A DNA stretch of 47,276 nt from an uncultured Oscillospiraceae bacterium (GCA_944387615.1 CALXFP010000003.1:1-47276); one strand, 5' to 3'. Positions 21,401 through 25,591 are shown, counted from the stretch's first letter. A program made the numbers and translations. The notes: generated by a model from the sequence alone, not told the origin.

Positions 21401-21768
21401 CCAGGTTCCGGCTCGGCGGGTTTCGGTTCACCAGGTTCCGGCTCGGCGGGTTCCAGTTTACCAGGTTCCGGCTCGGCGAATTCCAGTTCACCAGGTTCCG
21501 GCTCGGCGAATTCCAGTTCACCAGGTTCCGGCTCGGCGGGTTCCTGGTCAGCAGACTCGCCACTGGCTCCTGTGTCTCTGACTTCATTGCCAGCAGTCTC
21601 TGCCTGTGCGGAAACGGAAGGCGCAGCAAGGCCGCCGTCCGGTTGTAGGTCCGTACTTTCGGCATAAACAGTGACAGTCAGGAACAATGCTGCCAGCGGC
21701 ACAGTCAGCAGCGTGAGAATGCGCCGTGCCCACCTCTTTTCTTTTTTCGCTGACAAAGCTTCTATCAT
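1..21768 (-). CDS. Giant secreted beta-repeat protein (putative adhesin), C-terminus outside window
   Basis: The frame is open from the ATG at 21768 to base 1, giving 7,256 complete codons and no stop. The start is set by AAGGAGG seven bases upstream. Residues 1-36 form a signal peptide (basic KKEKRWARR, hydrophobic core, cleavage after VYA). Residues 77-166 are an acidic Pro/Glu decapeptide stalk. Residues about 400-610 carry Gly/Asp motifs such as SGSGDDRIEL and GGDGDDVINLD, resembling RTX calcium-binding repeats. Residues about 900-5,800 are divergent beta repeats with recurring GVGAAVAVN- and AGGDITVTA-like phrases, typical of filamentous adhesins. They are interrupted by a helical island at 1,713-2,037. 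Residues about 5,870-6,980 are Tyr-rich and non-repetitive. A 61-residue tandem repeat begins near 7,100. I infer a surface or secreted adhesin or matrix protein; the anchoring signal, if any, lies outside the window. The family is not firmly identified. The upstream TPR gene ends 47 bases before this start, so the two are probably cotranscribed. Confidence 0.9.
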   Translation of the reverse strand, partial: MIEALSAKKEKRWARRILTLLTVPLAALFLTVTVYAESTDLQPDGGLAAPSVSAQAETAGNEVRDTGASGESADQEPAEPEPGELEFAEPEPGELEFAEPEPGKLEPAEPEPGEPKPAEPEPGESEPAEPEPGEPEPAEPEPGESEPAEPESSEPEPTAPELSEPEPGGEAQEDGGGAAVAPDESEDTTPPVDGSLLEDNGGSEVEEDFMVPEGSATLSVNGKTLDSEAFKNDTANSAIVNALNGAVDYLKTNLPSLEGDKVNIEIVVTAGTYEGDVNLSAGSQLYSDLLDAIGYHLTGGDPPDPSDPADNDNSVSSVIFTEDDRVYPYATISIVTEQYKNGQESDGSASMKGNFLSDGFEVLLAGLYFSSKEQIQIKNALEFTYEGTQLDDNVVIHTENVGVVNVSSGSGDDRIELQVTQAPSATVGIGNSDPLAIFNAVKDIYNASQSSSTGDVIQDTANKFALAVKQRVEELIRDIENRTMTMVNVNTGDGTDDLLVRLVNSTNVYAGSGIDPRTGKFMALYNFDIDMGGTNLTVDLGGGADTMTVTGGLTMVNGRNLYQEFSQLISQYGLKEDQKQYRSKYVISGGDGDDVINLDTTSAFHDVFGLDVTVHEDAEGGYDRLHLTGSLAAKYIYNGEDILGDVPYAERIYKTDDGLHLYAQSVVWLLPDLSIDIVEEILNTVALRQGIDIHFGDGLDAVTDRLENKHTVILGNVSTVDFTAQDFTDYVVSRILDPTVDITVNLVAAVRGIATYLSNLLVEASGKITIEKLLADGLTVILQAPEVEILGPVTGEHILILAEAEDPDVLDEDALTVTVAEDELTQTEMEYGIGLYEAAPTVRIVVTEGASLNAAGVVDLIASIRQTSGMVDMMAGVASNFPNFVIVKQPIAEILLHGSIHAGQGPIHALASTLVDFDCAELLSYIPLSFAWGQARTTVLVDGNARLTSGGGTVLRTDSEVYISAVDKGSFPKALLSLSSVVAIVETETIVTDDANITAGGDVLLDARSRIDTEAASVAGPTDVARMKPKSGVFVAVSIALGRTGVYVGNYGDETGSTAAVASTGGTVRAEADSLIRNRTYAISSPISVYVDEYGNPTFTQQPTQKQSLRSMVSLTESVMGMRTGTSGTPAWALSKITGSNTLGSLFNKGVAETDPNQDVSRTQAMGALALAVIDNDILALIDTAGAVRAADGVQLHAFGETTSQTRADGSLYNNSTIAVIPGFGKVQITKDPTNTAAGIAVNVTVFNHNAAARIAQGAVTAGKTLAVMVDNRRVDSSAIAKSGHIPPAETAMLGGAITVHVITLNSKAELSPAGEYRLGEGADLSVVSRVADSRLETVADASGKRARRSLGMFPLENEKSYSRSSVGVGAGIAVAVTGIDVVASIPDGVVLRALDGSVPSDARLGNVIVDSYYMGSERVFAAAGSAGGTSLTPVSATSISGVYVLSELGEAAGQGVDALGNVAITAQNRMIRFLTADAASAGTNVGIGAAVAVGVVNDSAESLLKRQAKAGKDISVAAQSVSRVTQTVKASVKGAPAAGGSGGQDAGSAGASGSEGLVGGTITPGGSTSSGDGSHISKADQTADQKLNNGKALADRVNTKNVNTSSVSKAAAGRSPFETMEGSIQVAAAIAVNLHNNLSRALISDVDVSAGEDITVISRNDTDAKITSNAGTTNSYVGIGAAVAVNMVDHQNIAQVGKGRLTAGGDITVTAEIYEKAQSDLLDKAYDLLVDYLLQTGHLEELLGAVGDNALKTSTEYIFLTLKDKQNLTDEEKQTLAKAIEEMIAIALWQQDLKEEEWVKVGEVVVDGAGQRTLTELLEELIFAAWQADNNTQLTMEHVYGLQQYIIASVIESYTGEENPYTEYGAQWGYQALTADLVSQLQTMMAYAAEKRVLGYELMEILLQLAQGGSPALTEEQKQAVDKLLGITGGTEDEKQAQRVQGAKEYQNILTEQIKASLTGDVNTAEQNAKLYSDALLAYIEDVFAVMGEEGNWIPYLGDGNRLQVPVLDKISAEMTQLGFAVNDLYEAFAALLTTKFATGSELDGVGHTISTQTVSGVGAAGVGVAGSAAITIIHAVSSATIAGRDAVGDQPDMTAGGDIRVEANEAQKVYTTASASADKSLGMAAKAVTARKPGSSVGVGASFAANLIDAVVTAMIGTETVSGDSVTTLGNRVIRAASLAILATFRDDVDTVSVAGSDPIARRDKAFEYVPTLGSATNKQLAQAASGGTNTKGISFDAGVAVAVVNNIVKAALLSGGSLETVNVLDTIDSAIVIGQNAQGEDIFAMANVLVQALYGGDSYTGVSAFAAGSRAAVGAAVGVNLVSGDITASLEADTTAAGSVRVHSATNVTDESYAMATSIGADLDRLLEKFREGLNYISPGAAETSTIRNKIVAGTNKMGASKLQEKANQAGGSIGGKLDAVPYSSNLLKAFGLDLTKGTANTSELNDSVSGSGAQVAGVQPQTSSLNVAAAIALAFTEHHTLARILGNVTSRRGDVQTKAENVVNFRNRATGATVTSGMGANIVAAAVSVTLNENTAEANVGGGVTLEAAKDVTVTADTTQNLTGNYPGYMSAQAVAASIATGMQGTLGVAGAVAVLTDKADTLALLGNNVIIKAGGDVFVTAKDLSKLAIRALGANIGAQTVGVGASFAMLHSFSDIQAKIGDGLTVEANTLTVTADRPLVDESVYKFPFDWSDLLTISNQDATVGETDKGLMHITMPDDLAHIRQIKVECTIGTDDLLDLLDMINYLATVNYYVEAVSGSLHHGAPGAANVAGTVAQLLAENSVLASIGDGAALTLGKNNQGDSLTVRADSSAEARVIAGSASLGTAKAGAGAVVSLAQLKDKSEARIGNGQTDRAIHAAGDVTVAATARNLVWDVATADAVTGSALLTLGGGFNLVESSAAALASVGDGVAIYTDGAFAVDADNDFQLALIAANMGLAAGSTNVAVGGTVAWTDIHNETGARVGDNTVVKASSIALTADSADRVMEILASASGAPSGTANAAATLAYFATSSETMALAGSGTVLEAMAGDVLLHAFNDSDLLAAMLSLSASGSSTAAAGATVLVRQFSQKAHAGAGISENPAVAAQKATLIAHNGKVLVESRANNRSLAAGAALTFSGSTTLDLAGTYVHNAFSSEAVSRLGDNSRVQAWDSIGILADADNLVVSGAGAVAGTGSTTAALGGSATTVIFRNLVQALVGEHNDLTAWALDTGANAGIGTANRQDRRRGVVLHAFSAEEIYMAAVAGSVTGSSTANLVGVADTLLVHNTVNAHVGNNSRVSAGLNTAEKKDVNGDGQSDDSHGEGEISVEARDDTFVVNFGGALDASGSATAVLGGTVVTILFEKQVSAILLGGSQAVHAEKSITVDADSTDEMFLLAATFGVTGGAAAAGGAGNILAYENAVQAHLGGQITNGGDVNITADTVIELYNVALSIAGASTAGVSGVAVVTSFQGLTEAILLAGASVDAKGKLNILANSREFITADGAGISGGGTAGVSGTVVVILNENTVLAIVQDNAAAAKPVIRASSITLDAQDDYRLIGVAASASFGATAGAGVTAIVTLADNLVASGIGSNYAVQTNAGDVLVNALSKRDVRTYAGSVGAGGTAGIGAVIMALVVGGKLDDDSAQALAEHFHPSDLLAGMKEKAPSEAGDVYGKYDEAWLNEALAGSGNSYGDVPVDNQYNGADQYVSEDFNKDYTVTQNPDGTVTAGEPGSGLTVTPVGEGNSDADEAFSVYEGFRDVASAAFTRAFIGANTSVSSTGSITIRAKDQLNASLGTVAFGASGAVGAGVGMAVAIMNGSVEAWAEQDSMLRAGGSITIEAVAESPLLTGADLSQDDRDSMDYLNGQSDEFNLTELTIHALSVSGGVSGTAGVGIALAVVHLSSNVSARLLGSVGQASELTLRAVSDYRNIVAATLGLGGGMAGVSASAAATVFDGSTQASMEGTGSVQDVSHIRVQTQVDNTATSAAAGIAAGMGAGNAGVAVAINKHLVQTFLAQGVSIGSPTYAPDITLNAVVNSDAKAFTLGVAGGAVAVGAAVALTKTTPTVYTYIGAAPDAAAYVTPGTVNGGSISIRNDVSTSSESYAANVNGGAVGITAQVLLVFNTARVFAGLDRIHVNAGNVNIDSALHADGRAYVASLTGGAAAVGMVVSTVLLQAENIAQVDVTGVEMNAANLNVHTGRQNDQNTSSAEALAIAAGAGAVSVGLNAAVADNNTKNITRILGGKEALSHLLNVNGAVNLGSYGQATANAQVWGVNAGAISVLGSAAVAMLRAQQQANVAGGNITAGSLTARSEMNEGLEHMKYVDLGKLPGGNIVAAPSEAVDASEGNAAVFAGLITGSGGAISAVVNVAAAYGRALTQASVQPFSLILSGKADVFAGGTANVLSQSFNQSVGAITAAVIVDTAYSQSEFVAILDIPAGSSITAGSVSVATDYTAGAVAALAPSAGGAELSGAQLQVNVGVANADSRGKAAVTGAGVLSVDTLTVTGSGIATSRVYSVSPVASLTGIKIAANVLVALLDTENLAYIQGVEVKNAAITVNAQLNAADGQGASVLLANNIKGSGVSVSLASARSNTAVALNSSTNKALLDAVKVTAGGALSVTAAANSLATASAADPGTSVELLSLGVNVIIARADGTFAAYIHLVEDRPVTAASVTVTNTYTARAEAVSRQPNQGVGLLDAGVNVAYANAGTVAEAAIRGSAGSLIIGGAVNILLSGKAAADACIPGTKVNVQGAELAVNVVDAIVSANQQAYIGQPEGGAASSLSVTAIGGILIQASLNDSAETGAAAIVGSNGSDHSVGVSIIGGVASEANARMEGSSSVHILTTGSIVTTGQLALRNAARSWAKADIDDDSVDVTLVNATLLLTKAIASGSFQALADTGSLNAGDVDIQNKYYAESYAASGPAGGVGVTLVSTDANRAAAETSAKANASVKVSGNASVTNSVNIQNIGYLLADALGRTRKVNVSGVSIAVTVADAVLKAGQTAGAQFDGEAQVGGAVNVNSEIVRTGGYGIATAQAGGSGGANVSLVGAGVNHVTAESSTANTVYLQGAGTLSAGNVSVRAKSLTEAQAIAKSNVNVGLVLLGSLNAASSTQDKVDVLVDGILVNASGTFTAEAVGNTISDAVAASEGGGGLVISGINTANAKVGGSEKNPQTVRIIVRDSIIQAVRDITLRAYNTGNARANIERGLNVAAGNLSVSVLPTNAWYDTGVEVLEGSEVRSTEGNVNVLSEDAPKGRSEARGSSIGIGVNANVTYGENTADTTNTIRINGILDAGEALIVEAISSAQLNAATYADGGGFFEGSMLWSKNTLNRVVSILVEENSSLLANYGDLVISAEGGTRDSILTRSEVSSGGVVALGTATALVNIDNRVTVQIGENVLIRARFSQVDICADASQTGVSTNVSADASGLGVAPNSTANVNTNLDADVIIGKTGGELAVIEGKDVEIIARNGEVDIYTYTYAKGSALGAAVNAISNPKTTLRADVRIDGADITGHDNLHIYASVKPAYRDANISVHAIIQLNAVGEALAKAGGSTNASSNTILGSGVILRGAVVAVTRYGFDGGRIRRDARKGGFIVKEAVASHSFASGGTVSVSGDTVLYLGDAAGGIYIDISEHEGQLTVREVGVKNPDKFYEQNGNVITFSDISNNLPGMADFSHDGHDANGSILVYNQAVLPRVILTNSSHFDVQLNGIYVSNSGFIQPSVFGIRHTIKDVVYDKPEVRTEFSGTGGVKVSGFVSNTDGHVEFVWTGEEGGALTGVDGVANISSGTTVSPVWAHDLLVKGAASVGTADQAFNTYVFSGSNGVVNIEAYGDVFVNIVPVTLILVDENNQVLERHEDPVYIERVVSLSGNVKMDLKEAVQATMIVGTTTVTIPLPGSLSYITDATVELASAYTLTGKDVLEYYLQGYDASERLYRYLLPNGTLFYMDAWGNVSRIEEGGTETAVGDFEFIKDTSGKVVQIKLNEGISIDLSTGYLTVAEDASYEVLLEAISASWFTSQGLLSGGGEARIRLVTAGTVSGNQGENLTDEDTLKEMDVRVVLALSTAQIDYYYLSGLQPTMDAITGAPATTYYYFLLHDKGTDSLRFYAFTGGSTEIQDVDQVNRDSFNREHLQVYDGHPVTNTLNNGVTYYEAQFDSVARDTHEWRSGTHLGKVLRNASGDPFTVTDFLGTGYEVVWNSNNTMSIDGTAVGLVYIPGLGYTVAPGQNLSGQAAGLYQALAGIYWMPSVERTVESSVQVDGMTYTANGKDNGVDVFRFAEFVYTRLNNNKDKPTTQMYRTKTFCMYSYWLQFTYVKMQPVTASLSNEYYTSGVKYTGFDKTVYEKPDGTLYEHYDVAKDEYTGKLTSEAEYRIVSQVYYMKDANGSRISVNGQQIWSYLSQATAQIINGKYYYQVDSHPGEGLYLEKTNQNGEDVYTLMSQTISAPETVLPEDENHQHDTGNRTFTVGQDDEENDITVTFKPDNNDAGETEYKDQAGSDGNYYTIVFKAGTDGNPGKWYLRISSGSDTLLNDPTKVLVNTSYAVLKRNVYDSDGNPTGETTNYLLDGVQAYIDFAPGRNKTGINYQIGTLDASGTLVPSATGLYAIWDGSHYLLFDPADMFERYGTDNSGLMAELVEEKQATGNTLLKTEDGQVLRNAAGETVYLNQMERGSYSTAEDVSGGLLILRPGSPVGTDEDPTVLIIGPLEDIPVKEITLPTNSQVNGGGYRITDTLYLTKSGLVVTLVLDGADQVTFGAKFDGSTYTSDKIIATQLGHLGTLREYTLNEEGKRVYTVNGKAIAYTLNGDQLSYIDENGRLVVLTPEESMAIFYQTLPMANDASITIKAGEKLYLERLTDQIAKDLAGNYYYSENGENGWMKADFAKQSGTKTYHYAGKDQEHQLMGTVRYGGKVYLTISEAMDTNEASVTFGQMILYFELDQKQLLVGSDGSVTLLGENSRTLKLEPDDEVEYLFGYISAGEALDGTKAENRRNVTIQLSNEKGSLVDGDAATGYADDIDIRTNGGDVIILVPKSAVGTIGTDLDALEIDTNGGLLLIQSYVPGQEPVTEIVMDTFINSTQDITLEPTVVNGAEFHVDTEGSITGETLDVINGGEADLTADGSISMGDITADGGSTVTIDTGTDYTGGDVDLTDGSAMDIAADGSATAGEITMDDSQLTIDAGEAAKTGSITAEGSTVTIDTGTDYTGGELDLTDGSAMDVTAGGSAETGDISMSDSQLTIDAGEATETGSITAEGSTVTIDTGTDYTGGELD
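15660..16632 (-). other. Alpha-helical island inside the giant beta-repeat protein
   Basis: Residues about 1,713-2,037 differ sharply from the flanking Val/Ala/Gly/Thr repeats. They are rich in Leu, Glu, Lys, Gln and Ala with heptad-like spacing (TDEEKQTLAKAIEEMIAIAL, LTEEQKQAVDKLLG). The beta-repeat phrase AGGDITVTA runs directly into the start of the island, and GVGAAGVGVAG repeats resume just after it. It reads as an inserted helical domain of about 325 residues. No known domain was recognised. Confidence 0.75.
19960..20590 (-). other. RTX-like Gly/Asp motif cluster in the giant protein
   Basis: At least four short motifs of the GGxGxDxhx type occur between residues about 400 and 610: SGSGDDRIEL, NTGDGTDDLLV, LGGGADTMTV and GGDGDDVINL. 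They are spaced irregularly rather than in a tight nonapeptide array. This resembles RTX calcium-binding beta-roll repeats, but the scattered spacing makes a continuous beta-roll unlikely. Calcium binding is an inference. Confidence 0.6.
21271..21540 (-). repeat. Nine 30-bp repeats encoding an acidic Pro/Glu stalk
   Basis: Nine in-frame 30-bp units encode variants of the decapeptide AEPEPGExEP; the last two units are the most diverged. They start about 40 residues after the predicted signal-peptide cleavage site. Pro/Glu repeats of this kind usually act as extended spacers in Gram-positive surface proteins, more often near the C-terminal wall anchor than at the N-terminus. Confidence 0.93.
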
Positions 21769-21815
21769 GCAAACGCCTCCTTCGAGCCGCAACGCCTCCG
21801 GCGCTGCCTTGTGAT

Positions 21816-22868
21816 CTATTCTGTGGTCTTGTTTGATTGTGTAAGGGTGTTCAGCAAGTTTTCGGCCTGGCTGTTGATGGTTGGGTCGGCATCCGCTCCG
21901 TCATATTCGGCAGCAAAGATAAGATCCTCCGCCGCCTGCTCCATGTTCGGCTCATTTCGCATCAGTTCCGCCGCCCCCCGTCCATAACAGCTCAACTGCA
22001 CGGAACTTTGCTGCTGGATGGACCTGCTGTAATAGTCTACCGCTTCGTCGTAGCGCTCCAGCAGCAGACAGCACAGCCCTGCATAGTAACAAAGGGAATC
22101 GATTGTATCGTCCAGTGAAAGGGCGGTTGTGAAAAGTTCAAAGGCACCGGCCACGTCCTCCATCTGCAGCCTGCTCAGCCCCAGGCCGGTAAACAGCCCC
22201 GCCACATCTGTATCCGGAGCGCCTCCGTTGGCATACAGCAAGACAGCATGCTCCAGCGCCGCATCGGTCTGACCCTGGGCCAGATAGACCTGTGCCAGCA
22301 AAAGCCGCATATCCGCCGCATCAGCCTGCAGATCCAGATAGCTTTCCAGATCGGCAGCCAGGGCCTGGATCTCTCCACCAGCTGCATGGAGTTGGGCCAA
22401 TACCAGGTAGGCATCCGCCAGGTCGGGGACCACCTTCACCACCTGCTCCATGACCGTTTCTGCCTCATCTGCCCGCCCTAAAATGGTGAGCAGACACCCC
22501 TTTTTCAGCAGCAGATCCGCCTGAAGACTTTCTCCGTATTCCGACCGATACAGCTCCAGGCACTGCCCGATACACGCCAGCGCCTCCTCATATTCCTCGG
22601 CGGCAATGTGGGTTTCGGCCAGCCGGTAATAATCCTCCAGGATGACAGGCTGCGTCAGTGTCTGCAGTTTCGTGCGCAGCCGCTGCACCTGGGAGGCATT
22701 AACATAATCCGTCTGCTCTGCCAGATAGGTCTGGGCTGCGTTGTTCTCCTGCACCGAAATCGTCACTGCAGTCCAGCTTTGAGCTCCGATGATGAATATC
22801 AGAGCCAACGCCAGAAGTGCTGCGGTCCAACGAATCCATGGCTTGATCCTACGTATCTCCTGTTTCAT
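21816..22868 (-). CDS. Signal-anchored TPR protein
   Basis: A 350-residue protein starting at an ATG preceded by AAGGAGG. Residues about 12-30 (WTAALLALALIFIIGAQSW) form one membrane segment after a basic N-terminus, so the rest is predicted outside the membrane. From about residue 75 to 330 the chain is helical with tetratricopeptide-like repeats, for example LAETHIAAEEYEEALACIGQ and YYAGLCCLLLERYDEAVDYY. TPR proteins are protein-protein scaffolds. The gene lies between a two-component system and the giant gene, 47 bases upstream of the latter, which suggests a role in exporting, folding or tethering the giant protein. That role is inferred from position only. Confidence 0.9.
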   Translation of the reverse strand: MKQEIRRIKPWIRWTAALLALALIFIIGAQSWTAVTISVQENNAAQTYLAEQTDYVNASQVQRLRTKLQTLTQPVILEDYYRLAETHIAAEEYEEALACIGQCLELYRSEYGESLQADLLLKKGCLLTILGRADEAETVMEQVVKVVPDLADAYLVLAQLHAAGGEIQALAADLESYLDLQADAADMRLLLAQVYLAQGQTDAALEHAVLLYANGGAPDTDVAGLFTGLGLSRLQMEDVAGAFELFTTALSLDDTIDSLCYYAGLCCLLLERYDEAVDYYSRSIQQQSSVQLSCYGRGAAELMRNEPNMEQAAEDLIFAAEYDGADADPTINSQAENLLNTLTQSNKTTE

Positions 22869-22897
22869 CCTTCAGCCTCCTTCCGCTCCCCGAGCGC

Positions 22898-22927
22898 ATA
22901 GTAATCCACTTTCATCTTACCAGACAA
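22898..22927 (-). promoter_or_regulatory. Candidate promoter of the TPR-giant gene operon
   Basis: On the minus strand TTGTCT and TACTAT are separated by 18 bases, upstream of the TPR ribosome binding site and just after the regulator's terminator. The match to consensus is moderate. A promoter is needed here because a terminator separates this operon from the two-component genes. Confidence 0.4.
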
Positions 22928-22936
22928 AAAGCAAAT

Positions 22937-22972
22937 AAAGGAGAACCTTACAAAAATGCAAGGTTCTCCTTT
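22937..22972 (-). terminator. Intrinsic terminator after the response regulator
   Basis: A perfect 13-bp stem (AAAGGAGAACCTT with its complement) and a 10-base loop begin ten bases after the regulator's stop codon. On the minus strand a T-rich stretch (ATTTGCTTTTT) follows. Confidence 0.8.
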
Positions 22973-22982
22973 TATAACTTTG

Positions 22983-23648
22983 TTATAATTGCTCAAGAAG
23001 ATAGCCGCCACGCAGGGACACGATTTCCAACCGAGACTCTTCACTGCCCAACTTTTTGCGCAGGCGGGAAATCAGCGTCCAAAGGGCGCGGTTCTCCTGC
23101 TCCGGTTCCGTGCCCCACACCTCCTGCGTCAGTTCCCTGCTGGACACCCGACGCTCGGCCTTTCGTGCCAGCAGCAACAGCACTGTGAATTCCTTTTGAG
23201 TCAGCTGGATATCCCGCCCATTCACGAATCCTGCCAGTGATACAGTGTCCAGCCGGAGGCATCCATAGGTAACATAGCGGCGGTTGTCACTTCTTTCCCG
23301 CAGGCGGGCCTCCACCCGGGCAACAAACACCTCCAGATCATAGGGTTTGGTCAGGTAATCGTCACCTCCGGCGCGAAGCCCCTCCACCACATCCTGATTT
23401 GCCCCCAGGGCTGTGAGAAACAGAATGGGAACGTGGTACTGCCTTTTCACTTCACGGCATAATTCCAGACCGTTGCCGTCGGGCAGCATAATGTCCAGAA
23501 CAATGAGATCCACCGGGTGCCACTGAAGCTGCCGGCGCATCTCGGCGGCACTGGCAGCCTGCAGTACCTCATAGCCCCGCAGGGTAAGCACTTGTGCATT
23601 GATGTGCATGATGTGGGAATTGTCCTCCACCAGCAATATGACACTCAT
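22983..23648 (-). CDS. OmpR/PhoB-family response regulator
   Basis: A 221-residue regulator. The receiver domain (about 1-115) has the acidic pocket E8/D9, phosphoacceptor D52 (VLDIMLPDG), T79 and K101 (TKPYD). The C-terminal winged-helix domain (about 125-221) has the family phrases LTQKEFTVLLLL, WTLISRLRKKLG and LRGGYLLEQL. The start codon overlaps the kinase stop by 4 nt (ATGA), so the two are translationally coupled. The likely target is the adjacent TPR-giant operon, inferred from position only. Confidence 0.96.
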   Translation of the reverse strand: MSVILLVEDNSHIMHINAQVLTLRGYEVLQAASAAEMRRQLQWHPVDLIVLDIMLPDGNGLELCREVKRQYHVPILFLTALGANQDVVEGLRAGGDDYLTKPYDLEVFVARVEARLRERSDNRRYVTYGCLRLDTVSLAGFVNGRDIQLTQKEFTVLLLLARKAERRVSSRELTQEVWGTEPEQENRALWTLISRLRKKLGSEESRLEIVSLRGGYLLEQL

Positions 23649-25591
23649 TGCTTTCTCGCCTCCTTCAAGACTGTAAAGGCCATGGTGGTGCCCTGTGCTC
23701 CGGTATGCTCCACCCAGATGCAGCCGCCGTGGGTCTCTACCGCCTCCCGGCAGATTGTCAGCCCCAGACCGCTCCCGTCACCGCCGCTGACTCCTTGTTC
23801 AAAAATATGGGGCAAAAGCGCCGGGTCGATGCCGCAGCCGGTATCTGTCACCCGGAACAATACATCCCCCTCCTGGTCCCGCTCCTCCGCGCTGATGGTA
23901 ATCCGGCCGTTTTGGGTATTTTTGCTGGCATTCATCACCAGGTTAATGAAAATTTGCAGCAGCACCTCAAAATTGCCCCGCACCCATCCTCCTGTACCCG
24001 GCAGCGCCTGCACAGTGTTGTTGTTCTTCATGCACATGGGCACGGCGATGACCCTCACACTCTCCAGCAGTTCCTCCACCTCCACCAGCCCAAAGGTGAG
24101 TTCACTCTTGTGGCCGTAGGAATACTCCATCAGTCGGGCCACAATATTTGCCAGGCGCTGGGCCTCCCGCTGGATGGTCTTGAGGTTTTTGGGTGTCTCA
24201 TCGGTGAGCCGGTCTTCCGCCAGCTGCATACCCGTAAGCTGGGCGTAGCCGGAGATAACCGTCAGCGGTGTTTTCAGTTCATGGGCCACTTTATGGAGAA
24301 AATCCATGTTCAGCTGATTCATCTTTTCCAGCATCTCACTTCGGCTCTGGCTGGCGAGCAACTGGATTTCCTGCTTCTGCCTGCGTATGCTCATGGCCGC
24401 CGCATTGAGGAACACAAACCCCAGCATGCCGCAGGAAGTGGCGCCGTAGCGTGTGATCTGAGCGCTACGGCCAGTCATAAGTGCCTCATATGCCAGCCCC
24501 GTCATCAGCACGAGAAATCCCAAAAGCACCAACACATCCGCCATCTCCAGTTTATTCTGCTGCAGATAGCTGCGCACAATGCCGAAAATCAGATAGGCAA
24601 GGTAAGGCACAGACAGATAGTATACCAGCGTGGAGACCGTAACCAACTCCCTAACAGGAATCAGGCAGACGAGCACGCCTGCCGCTGCAGCTGTGCCCAG
24701 ATAGGCCCAGAGTGGCCCCTGGGCACTGGCCTTCCAGTACTGGCTCTTCAGCATCAGCAAAATGGAAACCGGCATGAGCATTACAATGAGGATCAGCAAC
24801 CGGTAGGCCAGATACCATGATGTCTGCGGTGTCAGCAAATGCACCATCAGAAAATTCTGATCCCGCAGGGCTGTCACCACACAGCAAAGAGCAAGGCAGA
24901 GGAAATAAGATTTTTTCCGCACCGCCGCATTAAGTACAAAGTTGGCCGCCAGCAGCAGAAGGCCACCGCTGAGACTCAGCGATACCAGGTCCCCCGCTGC
25001 TTTGAACGCCTCAATATTCTGCACAGTGGAAAACTCAAGAGGCGGAATACTTCCGCCGTCCTTGTGGACGTAGTTGGAATACTGGACAACGAGCTCTATC
25101 TGCCCATCGGGGCCGGAGAAGAGCGGAATCGTCATATAACCCACCCGCGGCACGAACCCTTCCTCCGTTTCCGACACCCGTCCAAATTCCGCTGCCTGCA
25201 CCCCGTTGACAAAGATACGGGTGGCATAGTCCAGCGAAAAGCCGCAGATAGCATAATACCGGTTCGGCTGCGCCAAAATCCGCAGACGGTGGGTACCATA
25301 GGCCCAGTCGGAAGGCGAGGCATTCGCAGCTGCTTTCTCCCCTACTGCCCCAGAAATAAAGTCCTCCGGAGCATACAACCCGCCGGGATAAAAGTCCCAC
25401 AAGCCGGTGATCTGGAATACGGCAGAGGAAATATCCTGCTGACGGATATCCAGCATGCCGTTTTCCACTGCCACGGACTGCACCGAGGCAGTACGACCGA
25501 AAAAGGCGCCCATGAGAGCCAGCAGGCCGAAGGCAACCATCGCCGGCAAAAGCCAGCAGGCCGCCTGCTGCATAGCACCTTTGATTCTCAT
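23645..25591 (-). CDS. 7TMR-DISM-type sensor histidine kinase
   Basis: The ATG at 25591 is preferred because AAAGGGGG lies just upstream; an in-frame TTG at 25621 has no such site. The product is about 648 residues. Residues 10-31 are a membrane segment. Residues about 32-195 are a predicted external beta-sandwich with phrases such as GLWDFYPGG and TRIFVNGVQAAEFGRV, as in 7TMR-DISM extracellular domains. Several membrane helices (about seven) follow at roughly 200-400. The kinase core has the H-box HELKTPLT (His437), N-box NLVMNASKN, G1 DTGCGI and G2 GSGLGLTI. The external domain type suggests sensing of a carbohydrate-like ligand; this is inference. It is coupled to the regulator downstream. 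Confidence 0.95.
   Translation of the reverse strand: MRIKGAMQQAACWLLPAMVAFGLLALMGAFFGRTASVQSVAVENGMLDIRQQDISSAVFQITGLWDFYPGGLYAPEDFISGAVGEKAAANASPSDWAYGTHRLRILAQPNRYYAICGFSLDYATRIFVNGVQAAEFGRVSETEEGFVPRVGYMTIPLFSGPDGQIELVVQYSNYVHKDGGSIPPLEFSTVQNIEAFKAAGDLVSLSLSGGLLLLAANFVLNAAVRKKSYFLCLALCCVVTALRDQNFLMVHLLTPQTSWYLAYRLLILIVMLMPVSILLMLKSQYWKASAQGPLWAYLGTAAAAGVLVCLIPVRELVTVSTLVYYLSVPYLAYLIFGIVRSYLQQNKLEMADVLVLLGFLVLMTGLAYEALMTGRSAQITRYGATSCGMLGFVFLNAAAMSIRRQKQEIQLLASQSRSEMLEKMNQLNMDFLHKVAHELKTPLTVISGYAQLTGMQLAEDRLTDETPKNLKTIQREAQRLANIVARLMEYSYGHKSELTFGLVEVEELLESVRVIAVPMCMKNNNTVQALPGTGGWVRGNFEVLLQIFINLVMNASKNTQNGRITISAEERDQEGDVLFRVTDTGCGIDPALLPHIFEQGVSGGDGSGLGLTICREAVETHGGCIWVEHTGAQGTTMAFTVLKEARKQ

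Noticed and set aside
21039-21665. Minus-strand frame with SRNLVNRNPP repeats
   Set aside because: A shifted reading of the 30-bp stalk repeats; the real frame has the signal peptide and ribosome binding site.
23648-24820. 390-codon plus-strand frame
   Set aside because: Antisense to the histidine kinase, whose motifs are complete.
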